DNA of 64,000 nucleotides. Origin: Ilex aquifolium. Its lineage: Eukaryota > Streptophyta > Magnoliopsida > Aquifoliales > Aquifoliaceae. The translations under genes were made by a program, and so were the position numbers. Position 1 is the first letter of the stretch. Each line of letters starts with the position of its first letter. Positions 34,101 to 46,685 of the stretch are shown in pieces. The notes under the pieces were generated by a model. The model worked only from the letters and a program-made list of their open reading frames with translations. It was not told the DNA's origin and searched no databases. Location: assembly GCA_951799425.1 (NCBI GenBank), contig OX637401.1, positions 20,870,001 through 20,934,000 on the forward strand, given 5' to 3'.

Positions 34101-37071
34101 TGTGATGAGTATCATTTTTAGCAAGGAAAAACCCACAATTCAATCTGGTGCTTTAGCATACTGGGCTGAACATTGGAATCAATATTTTTATACAAATTGC
34201 TATTTGGGAGGCTGAACTTACTCTTGTTCCTTGAAGGAACTTGATTAGTTGAAGTTCCCAATTTCAAAAATTATATTTCTGCTGCTATTTTGTTTTCTCT
34301 TTGTCAATCTTGACCATTTAAAGAAGATGCTATGTAGCAATTTTTTTTTAAGTTAACGTTCTAGTATGTAATCAAACCAATCAATTTTGTGTTCAAAACA
34401 TTTCACTCATGCAGTTGAATCATTAAGCTTCCTTCCTCCCTTTGTTATTCTTATGCTCTCACTTAAAACCCTCTTCTTCTTCTTCTTAGTCTATTCTTCA
34501 TCGCTCTCATTTAACTTTTAGTCTAGAAGTGTGGCCATTGAGCAGTGGCTCAATTGTGAAGGCGTTGGGAGAGGTCTTAGGTTGGAATATTACCTAGATA
34601 AAGAGTAAAAATGCTTGTCTTAATGGTCCACTACATATCTGATGTGTCTAAGCTTATGTGGTGTGATGTCTCTATGAGATGACTGACCAGAAGGATTTTA
34701 TACTGAAGTTTTGATGCAGGTTTTTGTTTTTATAAAAGGTAAGGCATATATTGAGTTCATGGGTATTTACGGCCATTATTTATGCAGATTGTTGACAGGA
34801 CAATGCAGGGCCACAGGTTTCTTTCCCGAGAATATGTTCAGCCTCAGTGGGTCTTTGATTGCATAAATGCACGTGTGATATTGCCAACTGAGGAATATAT
34901 GGTAGGCAGGTAACTTTTAGGAATTCATCATCTGATTCAACTCTTTGCCTGTTGTAACTTGTAAGTGTCCGTGGAATTTTTGCACTTGGCTTACCTGCCT
35001 GGCCTTTACTACAACATAATGATATGTAACAGTTTTGTTTGGCTAAATAAATGGTTTAAGCGTATGACATAATTTTCATGAGGCACTTCAAGTGATTTCT
35101 GATTCGTCGGATCTGCAAGTTCTTTGGTAATTCAAAGTGCCATTTTTGAGGGCTTTATTTAAAATTGTTCTGCTGCTTTTTTAATTTCATCGGCTCACTT
35201 TGTCAAATACCTAAAATTTGTTTTGAACAGGGTTCCTCCACCACATTTATCCCCATTCGTCGACAATGAAGTTGAGGGATATGTTCCTGAGTATGCAGAG
35301 ACAATCAAACAGCTGCAGGCTGCTGCAAGAAAAGAAATCCTTCCAATACCGGGTGTGGGAAAAGAAGATTTGGATGATCCACAAAATTTATTGGTCGAAG
35401 GTATCATTGGCCGGGCTGAAGCTATTGAAGCTGCCGAGAAAAAGCGGAAGGTATAGTCTCCTATTGAATGACATTTCATTGGAATATGGATGGTAATGGC
35501 GAAACAAAGCTGGGTTGTGCAACCCTGCCACTGCATTGGCACAAGAACTAAGTATTAGTCATCGTTGGAATGGTTGGGGGGATATTTATATGGATTCATT
35601 AAAAATAGGATTAAGACCTGAAGGAAAAATCTGATATTCTATTTATATAAGAAGATAATGATGATGAACACTTTCAATAATTTCCGGAGCATCTAATATA
35701 TTAAGCAAGATAAATACTTTGAATGAATTGTTTCTTGATTCAAAACAAATATTTCATGAGAAATCCACTATTAAGTGCACTTAAAGTGACTTATTAGCTC
35801 AGTTGGTTAGAGCGTTGTGCCAATATCACGAAGGTCGCAGGTTTGAGACCTGCATGGGCCAAGCACTTCTATTATTACTTCCCCCCCAAAAAAGGTGCAT
35901 TTTCTCTGTATCACTATTAGGAATATATTCTTGTGTTATGTTACACAGCCGTATGCTTCGTGTTTTGATTGGAAGTTTTAGATTCTCCCAATGATGGACG
36001 TGGTATTGACTGAAACAAAACAAACACCATCTTGTTACAAAGTGGTATGTTTCTTGTTTTGATTGGACGTATTAGATTTCCCAATTATGGATGTGGTATT
36101 GATTGACAGAAAACAAACATCACACCTTCACGCACCAAATTTTTTTTTTTTTTTTTCGGCTGAGGTGGGGGAGGGTGACTAGTCTGCTTGTGAACATATT
36201 TCTCGAGAAGTTAACAACAATATTTTTTTGATATTTTCATTGAAACGCTGGGGTGTGCTGCTGCTCATTTTTAAGTGAAATGGTTAATCTGTTATTTTGA
36301 AATACGTGTATATTCTTTTTTTGAGTTATTTTTTTTCGACTCCCTCTTTTTTCTTAGGTGCTTGCTGTTATGCCTTATTCTTTATCCTTCACTGTATTCA
36401 CGCCAAAAGAATGCATTTTGCTTTTGTTAGTTCTGTCACAGAATATATGAGGTTGTTTTCTCTTTCAAGTCAATCACTATGCACCTGATTAGTTTAGCTG
36501 TCAAATTTTGGGATGGATGCAGATGTCAATTCTAGAGAAACAATATCATGATGAATTAAAAATAGAACTTCAAGGCGTCCAGTATTCCTCTGTCTCAAAT
36601 GCCATTAAGCAGAATTCTGTTGAGGACACAGAGGCTGGAGGCGAATCTCTTCCTGACTTCCAACAAATTGCTGAGGATGCTGCCAACATTTCCAAGGTGG
36701 TGATGCCACGTAAAAAGAGGAGGCTTTATGAAGCAATGCAGGTAATTTTGTTTGACACTACTATGTTGCGTTTATCGTTCAATCTAGGTATGCAATATAT
36801 ACTCGTCATTTTTGAGTCATCATGATTGCATATATAAATTTTTAGTCAATCATCAAACTGATGGATTTGGTCTGCTTTTTTATTCTGTAACTTGGTTGGG
36901 CACTAACTATGATGCTCAATTTTCCGAAGCCAATCTTTATTTTCATTTTTTTGTGTGTGGCTCGTAAAATATTATTCTTTCATTCAGATTGGCAAAGAGC
37001 GGAAGCGGGCTGATATTGGTCTTCTAAAGGAAAGAAAGAGAAAAATTGATGAAGCCAAGAAATCAGAGTAA
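31129..37071 (+). CDS. PES: Pescadillo homolog (ribosome biogenesis), frame break in exon 2
   Basis: Pescadillo is the nucleolar scaffold of the PeBoW complex (PES-BOP1-WDR12), needed for processing of the large-subunit rRNA. Thirteen coding exons have GT-AG borders: 31129-31152, 31265-31348, 31650-31898, 31990-32115, 32288-32372, 32502-32612, 32708-32801, 33052-33341, 33736-33843, 34788-34909, 35231-35450, 36523-36741 and 36988-37071. Landmarks: [19 protein letters not shown] at the start, the Pescadillo N domain ([13 protein letters not shown] ... [18 protein letters not shown]), an acidic linker, a BRCT domain ([19 protein letters not shown] ... [18 protein letters not shown]) and a basic coiled-coil tail ending [11 protein letters not shown]. 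About 605 residues are expected, the usual size. All exon phases agree except that exon 2 lacks two bases around 31318-31324, where AVK[10 protein letters not shown] is expected; as read, the frame is lost there. No alternative splice site seen by eye restores it. This is either a sequence error, an allele lesion or a recent loss of function. Confidence 0.93.
35788..35861 (+). pseudogene. tRNA-Ile(AAT) pseudogene in a PES intron
   Basis: Recognisable cloverleaf: D arm TAGCTCAGTTGGTTAGAGC, anticodon loop CCAATAT with anticodon AAT, and T arm GCAGGTTTGAGACCTGC. It resembles plant tRNA-Ile(AAT), whose loop is CTAATAA. The invariant U33 is C here, and the acceptor stem (GACTTAT against ATGGGCC) has mismatches, so it is probably dead. 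It sits in the sense direction in the intron between exons 11 and 12. Confidence 0.75.
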
Positions 37072-38031
37072 ATTTGAAGCCATTCAGATATATGTGTAAC
37101 CTGAGGTTTATTTGCAGTGCATCAATTCTTGTAATTTCTGGTCTTTAAGCTTTATTTTGTTTGCCTTTTATTATTCTAGTTTCTGACTTGTATGCTATGC
37201 TGCCAATTAGGTTGTGATTGGCTAAAATTTTGCTATGATTTGTTTGAGTTTTGCTCTATTTCATATATAAAGCCTTTATAATATGTTTTTTTGCGGCAAG
37301 TCCTTTATAATCTCTGCTCACTTCAATTCAGCAAGTTATGATTATGATTTGTTCACTTTCACTTGGATTTTCCAGCACTTTTAGGCAGCATGATGGGGAA
37401 GCTCTTTTTAGTGTATTTGAACATATAAAGCTATTTTGTCTCTCTCCCTTTTTACTTGGTACTATCTTACCAATGCCATTTTGCAGGGCATACTTAGAGA
37501 TTGTAGTTATGTGCTTCCTTGTGGAAACCTGTACATATGTTATACTTATAGCTCATTTATGTAGAGTGAGAAAGAAAATGAGAATCTATTATTGATATGG
37601 TGCCTATAATATAAGCCAGTGTGAAAGTGGTAGCAGATTGATTGGAAATTTTTTTTGAGTTTTTAAACTTGTTTGTTGTGGAATTGATGATGACTCTTGA
37701 ATATTTGAGGAAAACAGGGCAATTAAAAGGAGTTGTAGAGATGCTAATGGGTTGGGATAACTAACATGTACTATGCAAGAAAACTCTGACCTCCTCATCC
37801 TCGACTTTGCCGATTGTCCCTTCAAATGTTGAGTTTATCAACTTAATGTCTCTAAACTATGCTTATTGGTTTGCATATGTTTATTGTATCAAAACGACGT
37901 CGTTTTGATCAACCACACTTTTACAGTTAAAAATTAACTGTAGAGGAGCCGGTCCCCTATTTGTATTTGAAACATGATGGTGTTGGTTGTTGGGATCTGA
38001 ATAGTAGAATGAAGTGAAATTGATACCGTAG
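37072..38031. other. PES 3' UTR and intergenic DNA
   Basis: The first few hundred bases are probably the PES 3' untranslated region (T-rich, with AATATG/ATATAAA motifs but no certain polyadenylation signal). No further gene before the chitinase pseudogene. Confidence 0.5.
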
Positions 38032-39077
<1,046 letters not shown>

Positions 39078-39149
39078 TTTTCCTTCTTAGGGCTAGAGAT
39101 CAATGAACTTTTGGGTGTCTGTTCCTGTATAAGAAGCCAATACTTATAA

Positions 39150-39290
39150 TCCTAGGATAGTTCAGCAGTTGAGTCTAATTTTTGGTAATTTAGAAGTCTC
39201 AGGTTTAATTTGGTCAAGTCACGGTGGCCAACCACTGAATTCGAGGGAGTAGTCAACACAAGTTTGGACACCCTGTAGCAAAAAAAAAAA
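39150..39290 (+). mobile_element. SINE-like sequence with A tail
   Basis: An A-box-like TAGTTCAGCAGTTGAG, a B-box-like AGGTTTAATTTGG about 50 bp later, and an A11 tail. No target duplication found, so this is tentative. Confidence 0.4.
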
Positions 39291-39754
39291 CGAATTTTTT
39301 TATTTGAATTTTTTAAGTTAACTTTATATTTTTATTGCGACAAGAGCAAGAATTCGAACTAGAAATTTATTTGTAGTCATGTATAATTAAGTATGTGTTG
39401 TGTTGGTTTCGTGTCATATGTATTATTAAGCAGACTTGACAAATCATATCAATTATGGTTCAAACCGACTAATATTAAACTCATACCAAATAATTTTATG
39501 TCAATTTTGTATCAATTTAATTAATCATGTAAAGAATGGTCAATCCTACAGAGATATGCAACCCGATGCAAATGAACAATGCCTTGTCCCTTCATCAATT
39601 GGCCAAGCTAAACCATTAAGCATTTCAGCAAGCCTTTTTTAGATGTGTGCTTTAGTAGCTTTTGTTACTTTCCCTAGTTTTGAGGTTTTTGTTTTTGTAT
39701 TTGGTCATTTGGTGCACTCACATTAGATGCCTAGCTTCTGCATATATATATATA
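39291..39754. other. AT-rich intergenic DNA
   Basis: No gene. It ends in a (TA)n run that is the insertion site of the neighbouring Helitron. Confidence 0.5.
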
Positions 39755-40232
39755 CTAGAGATAACCCGTGCCTGAAGACATGGTACAATTCAAAAAACAT
39801 CAAGCACTAAATTTGGACACAAAATAATCAAGCATTGAACTCGGATGTGTACTAAGCTAAAAACCTAAATTGTCCCCATAATCCGTGCCTTAAATTGTGC
39901 AATTCAAAAAAAAAAAAACTTACATTGTTCTTGAAAACGAAACAATCAAATACTTAACACAGACACGCTAGAAATAAACAAACACTGAATATTAATCGTG
40001 AACACGAAATAATCAAATATTAAACTTGGACCGGCACTAAGTTGAAAACCTAAAATGCATCCTTTAATACATCCGCATTTTACATAAATGATTAACAAAG
40101 TATTACATATATGAAAAATAAAAATTCGAATAATAAATGGCGACAACCTAAAGTGCTACTAATCAAAGGCGAACATTGTAATAAACACCATTACAATTCA
40201 AACAAAGATGCCAAGCATTAAACACATATGAT

Positions 40233-40835
40233 TCAAGGCACCAGTTCAACAGGCTCAAAACCCTTCTCAATTGATGCCATGACAGCATCTATTGCCAGTT
40301 CTGTCTTTCTACTAATGGTAGGCCACTTTTCAAGCGACGCACCTTTTTTGTTAATACCAGCAACCAACATAGCAAACTCCCGCACCATGAGGGCTTCCTG
40401 AGGAAGATTTGTATCGACCACTTGCTCACTTGGTACAGGTTCAATCCCTGTAGAGAGTTTTGCAAACCTCGAGTTCAAGGCTTCATAAAATGGTGCACCT
40501 TTCTCTTGAAAAGGAATAACAAAGTCGTGAACATGCAGATATCCATTTGTTCCAAGAGCTGTTATGTCCATGGTCAAATTAGTTAGGAAAGAGCAATAGA
40601 AGGTTGCTGTTTTCCCATCTGTCCAGCGTAATAGAGCACCGCAAGATAGAATCACACATGCTTCATTGTATTCAGGCTCAGGAAAAGCTGTTACTGTTTT
40701 AGGCAATTCATATTCATTAGCCCATAAGATTGCCCTGGTGCAGTATCACCCAAAGCTCCAAGAGCATCAAGATCAAGTTTAATGCGAATGTCATTCTTGA
40801 GAAATTCAGGACCACCAACTAAAAATGTTGTGTAC
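40233..40835 (-). pseudogene. Captured 3' exon of a Gfo/Idh/MocA-type oxidoreductase (At4g09670-like)
   Basis: It starts after a proper acceptor (ACTACAG at 40836-40842) and runs to the TGA at 40233-40235. Residues such as GPEFLKNDIRIKLDLDALG and YELPKTVTAFPEPEYNEA, then LRWTDGKTATFYCSFLTNL, LHVHDFVIPFQEK, QEALMVREFAMLV and WPTISRKTELAIDAVMASI match the C-terminal half of plant uncharacterised oxidoreductases of the Gfo/Idh/MocA family (At4g09670 type). The N-terminal NAD-binding Rossmann half is missing. Near 40710-40735 the frame shifts: LGDT continues as junk while AILWANEYELPKTV resumes in another frame, so a short deletion removed the GWYxIR stretch. It lies inside the Helitron and near its 3' end, so it is a Helitron capture. 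Confidence 0.82.
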
Positions 40836-42271
40836 CTGTAGTAAAAAACTAGCCAAAAATCATCTTCAGAGCATATATAGCAAACCCCAACCAAATGTTG
40901 AACATTCAATTCTGTATTTACCTAAGAGGGGAAAGAAGACATGGAAGATGTGAGTGACCTCTTCTTTTAACCAATCTATGAATTCAGATTTCATTTTTGT
41001 GTTGCTTAGGCTTGAAATCTTAGTCTGTTGCATATGATTAAGGCAATAATAGTTCTTAGAATTACTTTGTTAAATCATTTCTAATCACTGTATATAAGGA
41101 TAGAAACAAAAGTGGACATATGCCAGCAAACGAATTGAAAAGTCTATCCTCAGTCCTCACCCTCAGAACATGATCATCCCCTCACCCTGTCTTAGAACCA
41201 GTTGACAATTGATGATACCACTGCTATGAAAATGAAACAAAATTAATAAAACAAAATCTTAACAAAGGGAAATAAGAAGAAGAACAATGCAAAGACGACA
41301 TAGAGACCTAGTAGCAACCAATATTTCGAAGAAACTCACCAGATTCAACTAGCAAAAAAATTAATTTCAAAACCCACATTGACAAACCATATCAAAGAGT
41401 AAGAATATACCTCTATAGAAAGTGTAGCCGAGTTTCACCGAAGGGAAGAGGGGGAAGGGGGGGTCTGCGTAAGAGAAACACAACTCAGTTTGATGAACAT
41501 ACAAATGCAAAATTTGTCATGGAAATAAAAAAAAACCCAAGGTGGTAAAAAAACAACTAATTAAACTTCCTAAAGCATAAAAAAGAAAGGAACTTTAAAA
41601 TCCAACTTTAGAATTAACCTTCATTAGTTTTCCAGAAGAAACTCACCTTAAAACCCAAACCTTTATATAATCATCTCAAAAACACATGTTCAATTTGAAG
41701 TGAATGTCTTTAACCTATTCTATGTATACCACATGAAGCAAGCAACTGGGAAAGATTGAAAAGAGAGCTGACCTCTATGCTCTTGTAGAACCCACGCCTT
41801 TCTATAGTAACCCAAGCCTACCCACGTCTCATTAACATCCTACAATACAAAATAAATTGCAATTGTTGATACAAAAACTTTTAATAAATGTTCGAATCAG
41901 TCCATAAATAGCCAAGCCTCATGAATATGCAAAAAAGTTATGAATGCATAAGCCTCATGAATATACAAAAAGGTCCAAATACACTTGCCCCAAGCAATCT
42001 AAATAACAAACAACAAGTACATACATCATAGCCAAGCCAAATTCACCAAGAGAGGGAGAGAGACCAAGAAATACCAAGACTCAGCTTAATAAGAGCACAA
42101 ATATAACTATGAACACCACCACCACATTACGACAAACCTAAAAGCAGAAAAATCAATACCGCATATAAACTATATGTATCAATCAAAAAAAATACACAGA
42201 GAAACAAAAATAACTATGAACACCAGCTACTGCGTGAAACAAACTGCATTATAATTTACATAGATAAATGT

Positions 42272-42304
<33 letters not shown>

Positions 42305-45300
42305 ACCTTTACATAATAGGCAGTTCACGAAGCAAGGTCTAAATAATAGGCCGGGAATGCACCATTACATTCTTAAGTTGACTGTCAAAAACCAATTAAT
42401 TTACCCTAATCAGGAATATCTACAATGAAAAATGCTTCCTATGGTTTCCTTACAAACAAACTGATGAAAAGGAAAAGAAAATTAGATTTTGAATTCAACA
42501 TTTACAGTTTTCCAGTTACAAAACTTTTCTAAAAAATCCACTAATATCATTACGGTAAATAAAAGGAGTACTTAAACTAACAGAACTTATATAGAATTGT
42601 TGCATTAAACACTCATCTAATACCAACAACCCATGGGATCAAACTCAGATCGTGAACCAAACACAGTGTTCCTCAGCTCACTTCCTAGCAGTGACTCCAC
42701 AAGATAATCAGATCAAAGGACAAAAACAACTAAGTTGCTTAAAGTCTGTTGGTAGCTTAGAAAATCTAGTAAGAATATATTCAGGTGCATTTAAAAAATG
42801 AAAAAATTCAATAGATTTCTTCTGTTTTCTAAGTCCTAGCCGATTAAACTTTTGAGAATCACAAAATCAATGTATTTTTTTTTACCTCCTACATTTTCTC
42901 AGTAACCCCATAAAACACTCAACCAAAAATAAGAGTGAGATCCCATGTTTCCCCAAATAACCAATATCCATAAACTATATTCCACCACCAATAACCAAAT
43001 TTAAACGAACACTTGACAATAAATTTCACAAAAATAACCATCATAAACTACCGAAATTTCACAAAATTTCAACAATCTTAAAAACTCAGTGTTTTGTGTG
43101 CGTGTGTTTGCCTGATGTGTTATGTGTGTGTGCGTGTGTTTTGTGTGGTGTGAGTGTGTAGCGGAGAGGGGAGGAGGGGATGGGTATTTAATAAAAAAAA
43201 TCAAAGTAAATAAATAAAATTAGAAAAAAAAAATGAGACAAATTAGATACAGCTAAAAAAGAAGAGGAGGAAAGGAAAATCCCAAAAATTTCTCCATTTT
43301 ACCATAAAAAGTAGTAGTCACAAAATACCAACGCACACACATACAGAAAGAACTTTACAGTGTTTTTTGAGATTGTGCCGTGGACGAAAGTGCTGACTCA
43401 CTCTGTCTTCTTTCTATAGACATTATCTGAAAAAAGAAAGGAGTAAAATTTCAACTCATTGAAGCAAAACAACAAACATCTTGTCTTAACTACCATAAAC
43501 TATATTTAGTGGAAATTATGTTCATCTCACCTAAATGTCACCATGCAAAAGAGGAGAGAGAGAGACTTTTGAAATAGTCTATTTTTTTATCGGTTAATTT
43601 CAATATAGAAAAATCAAGTACAAACAAAATGATGCCCAAAAATTCTACTTGGTGCCATGAAAGCAAAAAATTCAAGCAAAAAAATCTATATAATTTACAC
43701 CATGAAATTTCACATCAAATAAAGCTTAATAAAAAAAACTCACAATCCCTAATTATAGATCCCACAAAATTCAAATAAAATCGAATCGTAGCAAATTTAA
43801 ATCAAACCAAACATAGATTTGCATCAAATAAAACCTAATTAGAAAACTCACATCAAATCGAATCTAAAGTAATAAACACAATTTTCAAGCAATTTGGACT
43901 ATATAATTCAAACCAAACACGACAATTCCTAATTCCATTTAATTTTTTCCTAATATTTCTTATTCACATAATTTCTCTAAAAATAGACCCTAAAAAATAA
44001 TATCAACCTACGTATATAGTTTTTGTAATGATACCATGAAAGGTTAGTACTTGGTAAATGTCTGTTTATTCTTAAGAAATCACATCCCAAACCAACTATT
44101 GGACTCACCATTGTGCCATAGTCCTACATTAATACAACCATTTACCAACTAATGCAACATGTCCAAAATATCATATTTGAACAACGTCCAACTCATACCT
44201 AAAATCTTGGCAATAGTACTCCTTGACAATTTCAGTCATGCTAAGATGTCTTAACTACAAAAGATTGTCTTCCTCAGTATTCTCCAAACTACAACAATTG
44301 TGTTGCTTGCGATTTATACGACCCCTGCGACCATAAAGAAACAAAACTTTAAATAACAACAAAAATTTTAAAAATTGAGAACTTGATAATTGAGGTATTG
44401 TACCAATTATGTGAAGGATCAATCTACCATCTGACCGTGATGTTTCAGTGTACTTTTACAGAGAAAGGGAAAAAAAGGAAGAGCGTAAAAAATATTTTTT
44501 CTTTTGCACCGCCATCAAAAACATTTCCAAGATGCCTTTTAGGAAGGTAACCCTTTGTCAAATCAAGGTCACTCTAAATCCTCTCCACCTTTGAAGAAAG
44601 TTATAACCCAAATTTTGTCAACTGTTTGCACAAACTTCTCTTAGGAATTCAAACAAACACTTGGTAGGCCATTGTGTGGTGTGTGGGTTTGATGAATGGG
44701 AGTGGGGCTCTGGTAGTCGCCAACGAAGATAAGGATGCGGGTGGTGGGACATGGAGTGGGTTTATAATGGTGTTGGTGTGTTACGGTGGAGAGGGGTGTG
44801 GGTGGGTGGGTGTATGTGTGTGCATGTATAGAGGATGGGTTTGCGCAGAATGGGAGATTTGCACAGAAAGGTGAGAGCTTGGGGAGGGGGGCGGTTGTCG
44901 GGGCTGGGTTGTGTAGAGGAGGCGAGATTAGGTGAGGGGCAAGGGGTGGTTACATAAGAGGGAGAGCTTTATTGGGGGTTCGCAGAAGGAGAGAGATGGG
45001 TGGTGTTATCTGCGTGTGTGTGGAGAGAGAGATTCAGAGAAGAGGGATACGTAGTAAAAGAGGAAGGTTGTGGGGGCAGGGGTGGCGATGGAGCTAGAGC
45101 TGGTGAGAGAGACAGAGTAATCGTTCAAAAAAAAAAAAGAATAAAAATGATTTGAAACATAAAACATAATTCAGATGTAAAAAAAAGTATGTGCATTTCC
45201 AGAACATAATTCATTAAGACATTTCACCGAGCACACATTAGTACAACAATAAGCAACTCACTCTAGGCAACAAACCACTCATACATGCATTTAAAAAAAA

Positions 45301-45781
45301 AATGTTTCTGCAATTAATGATAATGATAATGAGCATGAAAATATGAATAATTGAAGCATAAAAAATCAAAAAACAGTTTGAATTCTAACCATATCTAACC
45401 CAAGGCTATGACTTTTGTTAAACCTATTGCAACAAAACCACCAAGTATCGCAGGTTGTCATTCTGTTTCCAACCGTACATCCAACCTCAACATTAAGGTG
45501 CACAACCAATGCCACGCTACTCCAAGAAAGAAATATCCGCCAATTATTCCAAGCAACTTCATTTCCTTGCAGAAAAACACCAAGCCAGTGGATCAAAACG
45601 AAACAAAACAAATAAGATATCAATAAAGAATAATCAAAAGAAATTACAACTCTTGAAACTAAAAGAATAAAGACCTAAAGCCTTCAGTCACTGAACCTCA
45701 CACAACTATTTAGCTAGAATTTTTACTCAATTTCAATGATAGATCTCAAGACTTTAATCTTATTCTGAACATTGAAAAAAA

Positions 45782-45859
45782 GATCAAGGAAAATGCTCTA
45801 ATATCAAAGAAAAATTGTAAGATCAAGGAAAATGCTCTAATATCAAAGAAAAATTGTAA
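45782..45859 (+). repeat. Perfect 39-bp tandem duplication
   Basis: The unit GATCAAGGAAAATGCTCTAA plus 19 bp is repeated twice without a mismatch, inside the Helitron. The perfect match points to a recent slippage event. Confidence 0.95.
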
Positions 45860-46685
45860 GGGTTTTGTTTACCTTTGCTTCCATTTGATGCAGAATCAAT
45901 CAATGGGCCCAAATGCAAAAATCAAGTATTCCATATATTTGTTTTCTATTCCAATAATATCCGACAATCAATCAAACCTAACACGAAAATCCTACAATCA
46001 TAACAATAGATTTCACACATTTTACTACAATCAAAGCAATATTTTCCTTTATTATTTTCAACTTTCTTCTTCTTATTGGGCAATATCTGTATTCAGATTT
46101 GTTCTTATTTGATCTTGTCTGATTTTGTGTTTTTGTTTTTGGAAGTTGAATTGAAGAAGCCGATCGACTTCCTATTTTTATTCTTATTTTCCCCAAATCA
46201 TTTTTTGTTGGCATAGGGATCATTTTCCCGTGAGTTCTACTGCTCGTGTGTGAGAGAAAAAGAAGTACCTGGACTTCGTCGGCTATAGGTTGCTCGGAGG
46301 TGGGTTGAGCCACGGCAGAGCAGCGAGAAGGAGAGAGACAGAGATAGGTGCTCTGAGATGGGTCTTCTGGAAAAGAAAGAGAGAGAGAAGGGAGCGCCTG
46401 TGATTGTGTGTGAGAAAGAGTCTAACGGGTTTGTGTAACGTGTAAGTGTTGGGTAACTGTGTTAAGCGTTGGGTAGTGTGTAGAAAGCGTTTTGGGCGGG
46501 ATTTTTTTTTTTTTTGTCTGTGATGAATTTTTAACCGTTAGATGAGATTAGATGAAATTTGAACCGTTTAAAAAAAAAAAAAATTTAATTTGAATGTTTT
46601 TTAGAGAGATGTTGGTGGCCGTTGGATGAATTGATTTGCGACCGTTGGATTTGTTTGTTGAAGCCACCCTGTTTTATATTATAGA

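Larger units (their letters stand above)
39755..46685 (-). mobile_element. Helitron, 6.9 kb, with captured gene fragment
   Basis: On the minus strand it starts TCTATAATATAAAACAGGG (5' TC, flank A at 46686 side) and ends with a GTGCC-type stem, then CGGGTTATCTCTAG (CTAG) with flank T at 39754. It has no inverted repeats and no target duplication, and lies between A and T, all as expected for a Helitron. The 3' end is related to those at 16501 and 63431. No Rep/helicase is recognisable, so it is non-autonomous. It carries a host gene fragment near its 3' end (40233-40835), a (GA)n run (42273-42298), GT-rich patches and G-rich low-complexity DNA (44.65-45.1 kb). The rest is AT-rich with no supported gene. 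Confidence 0.8.
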
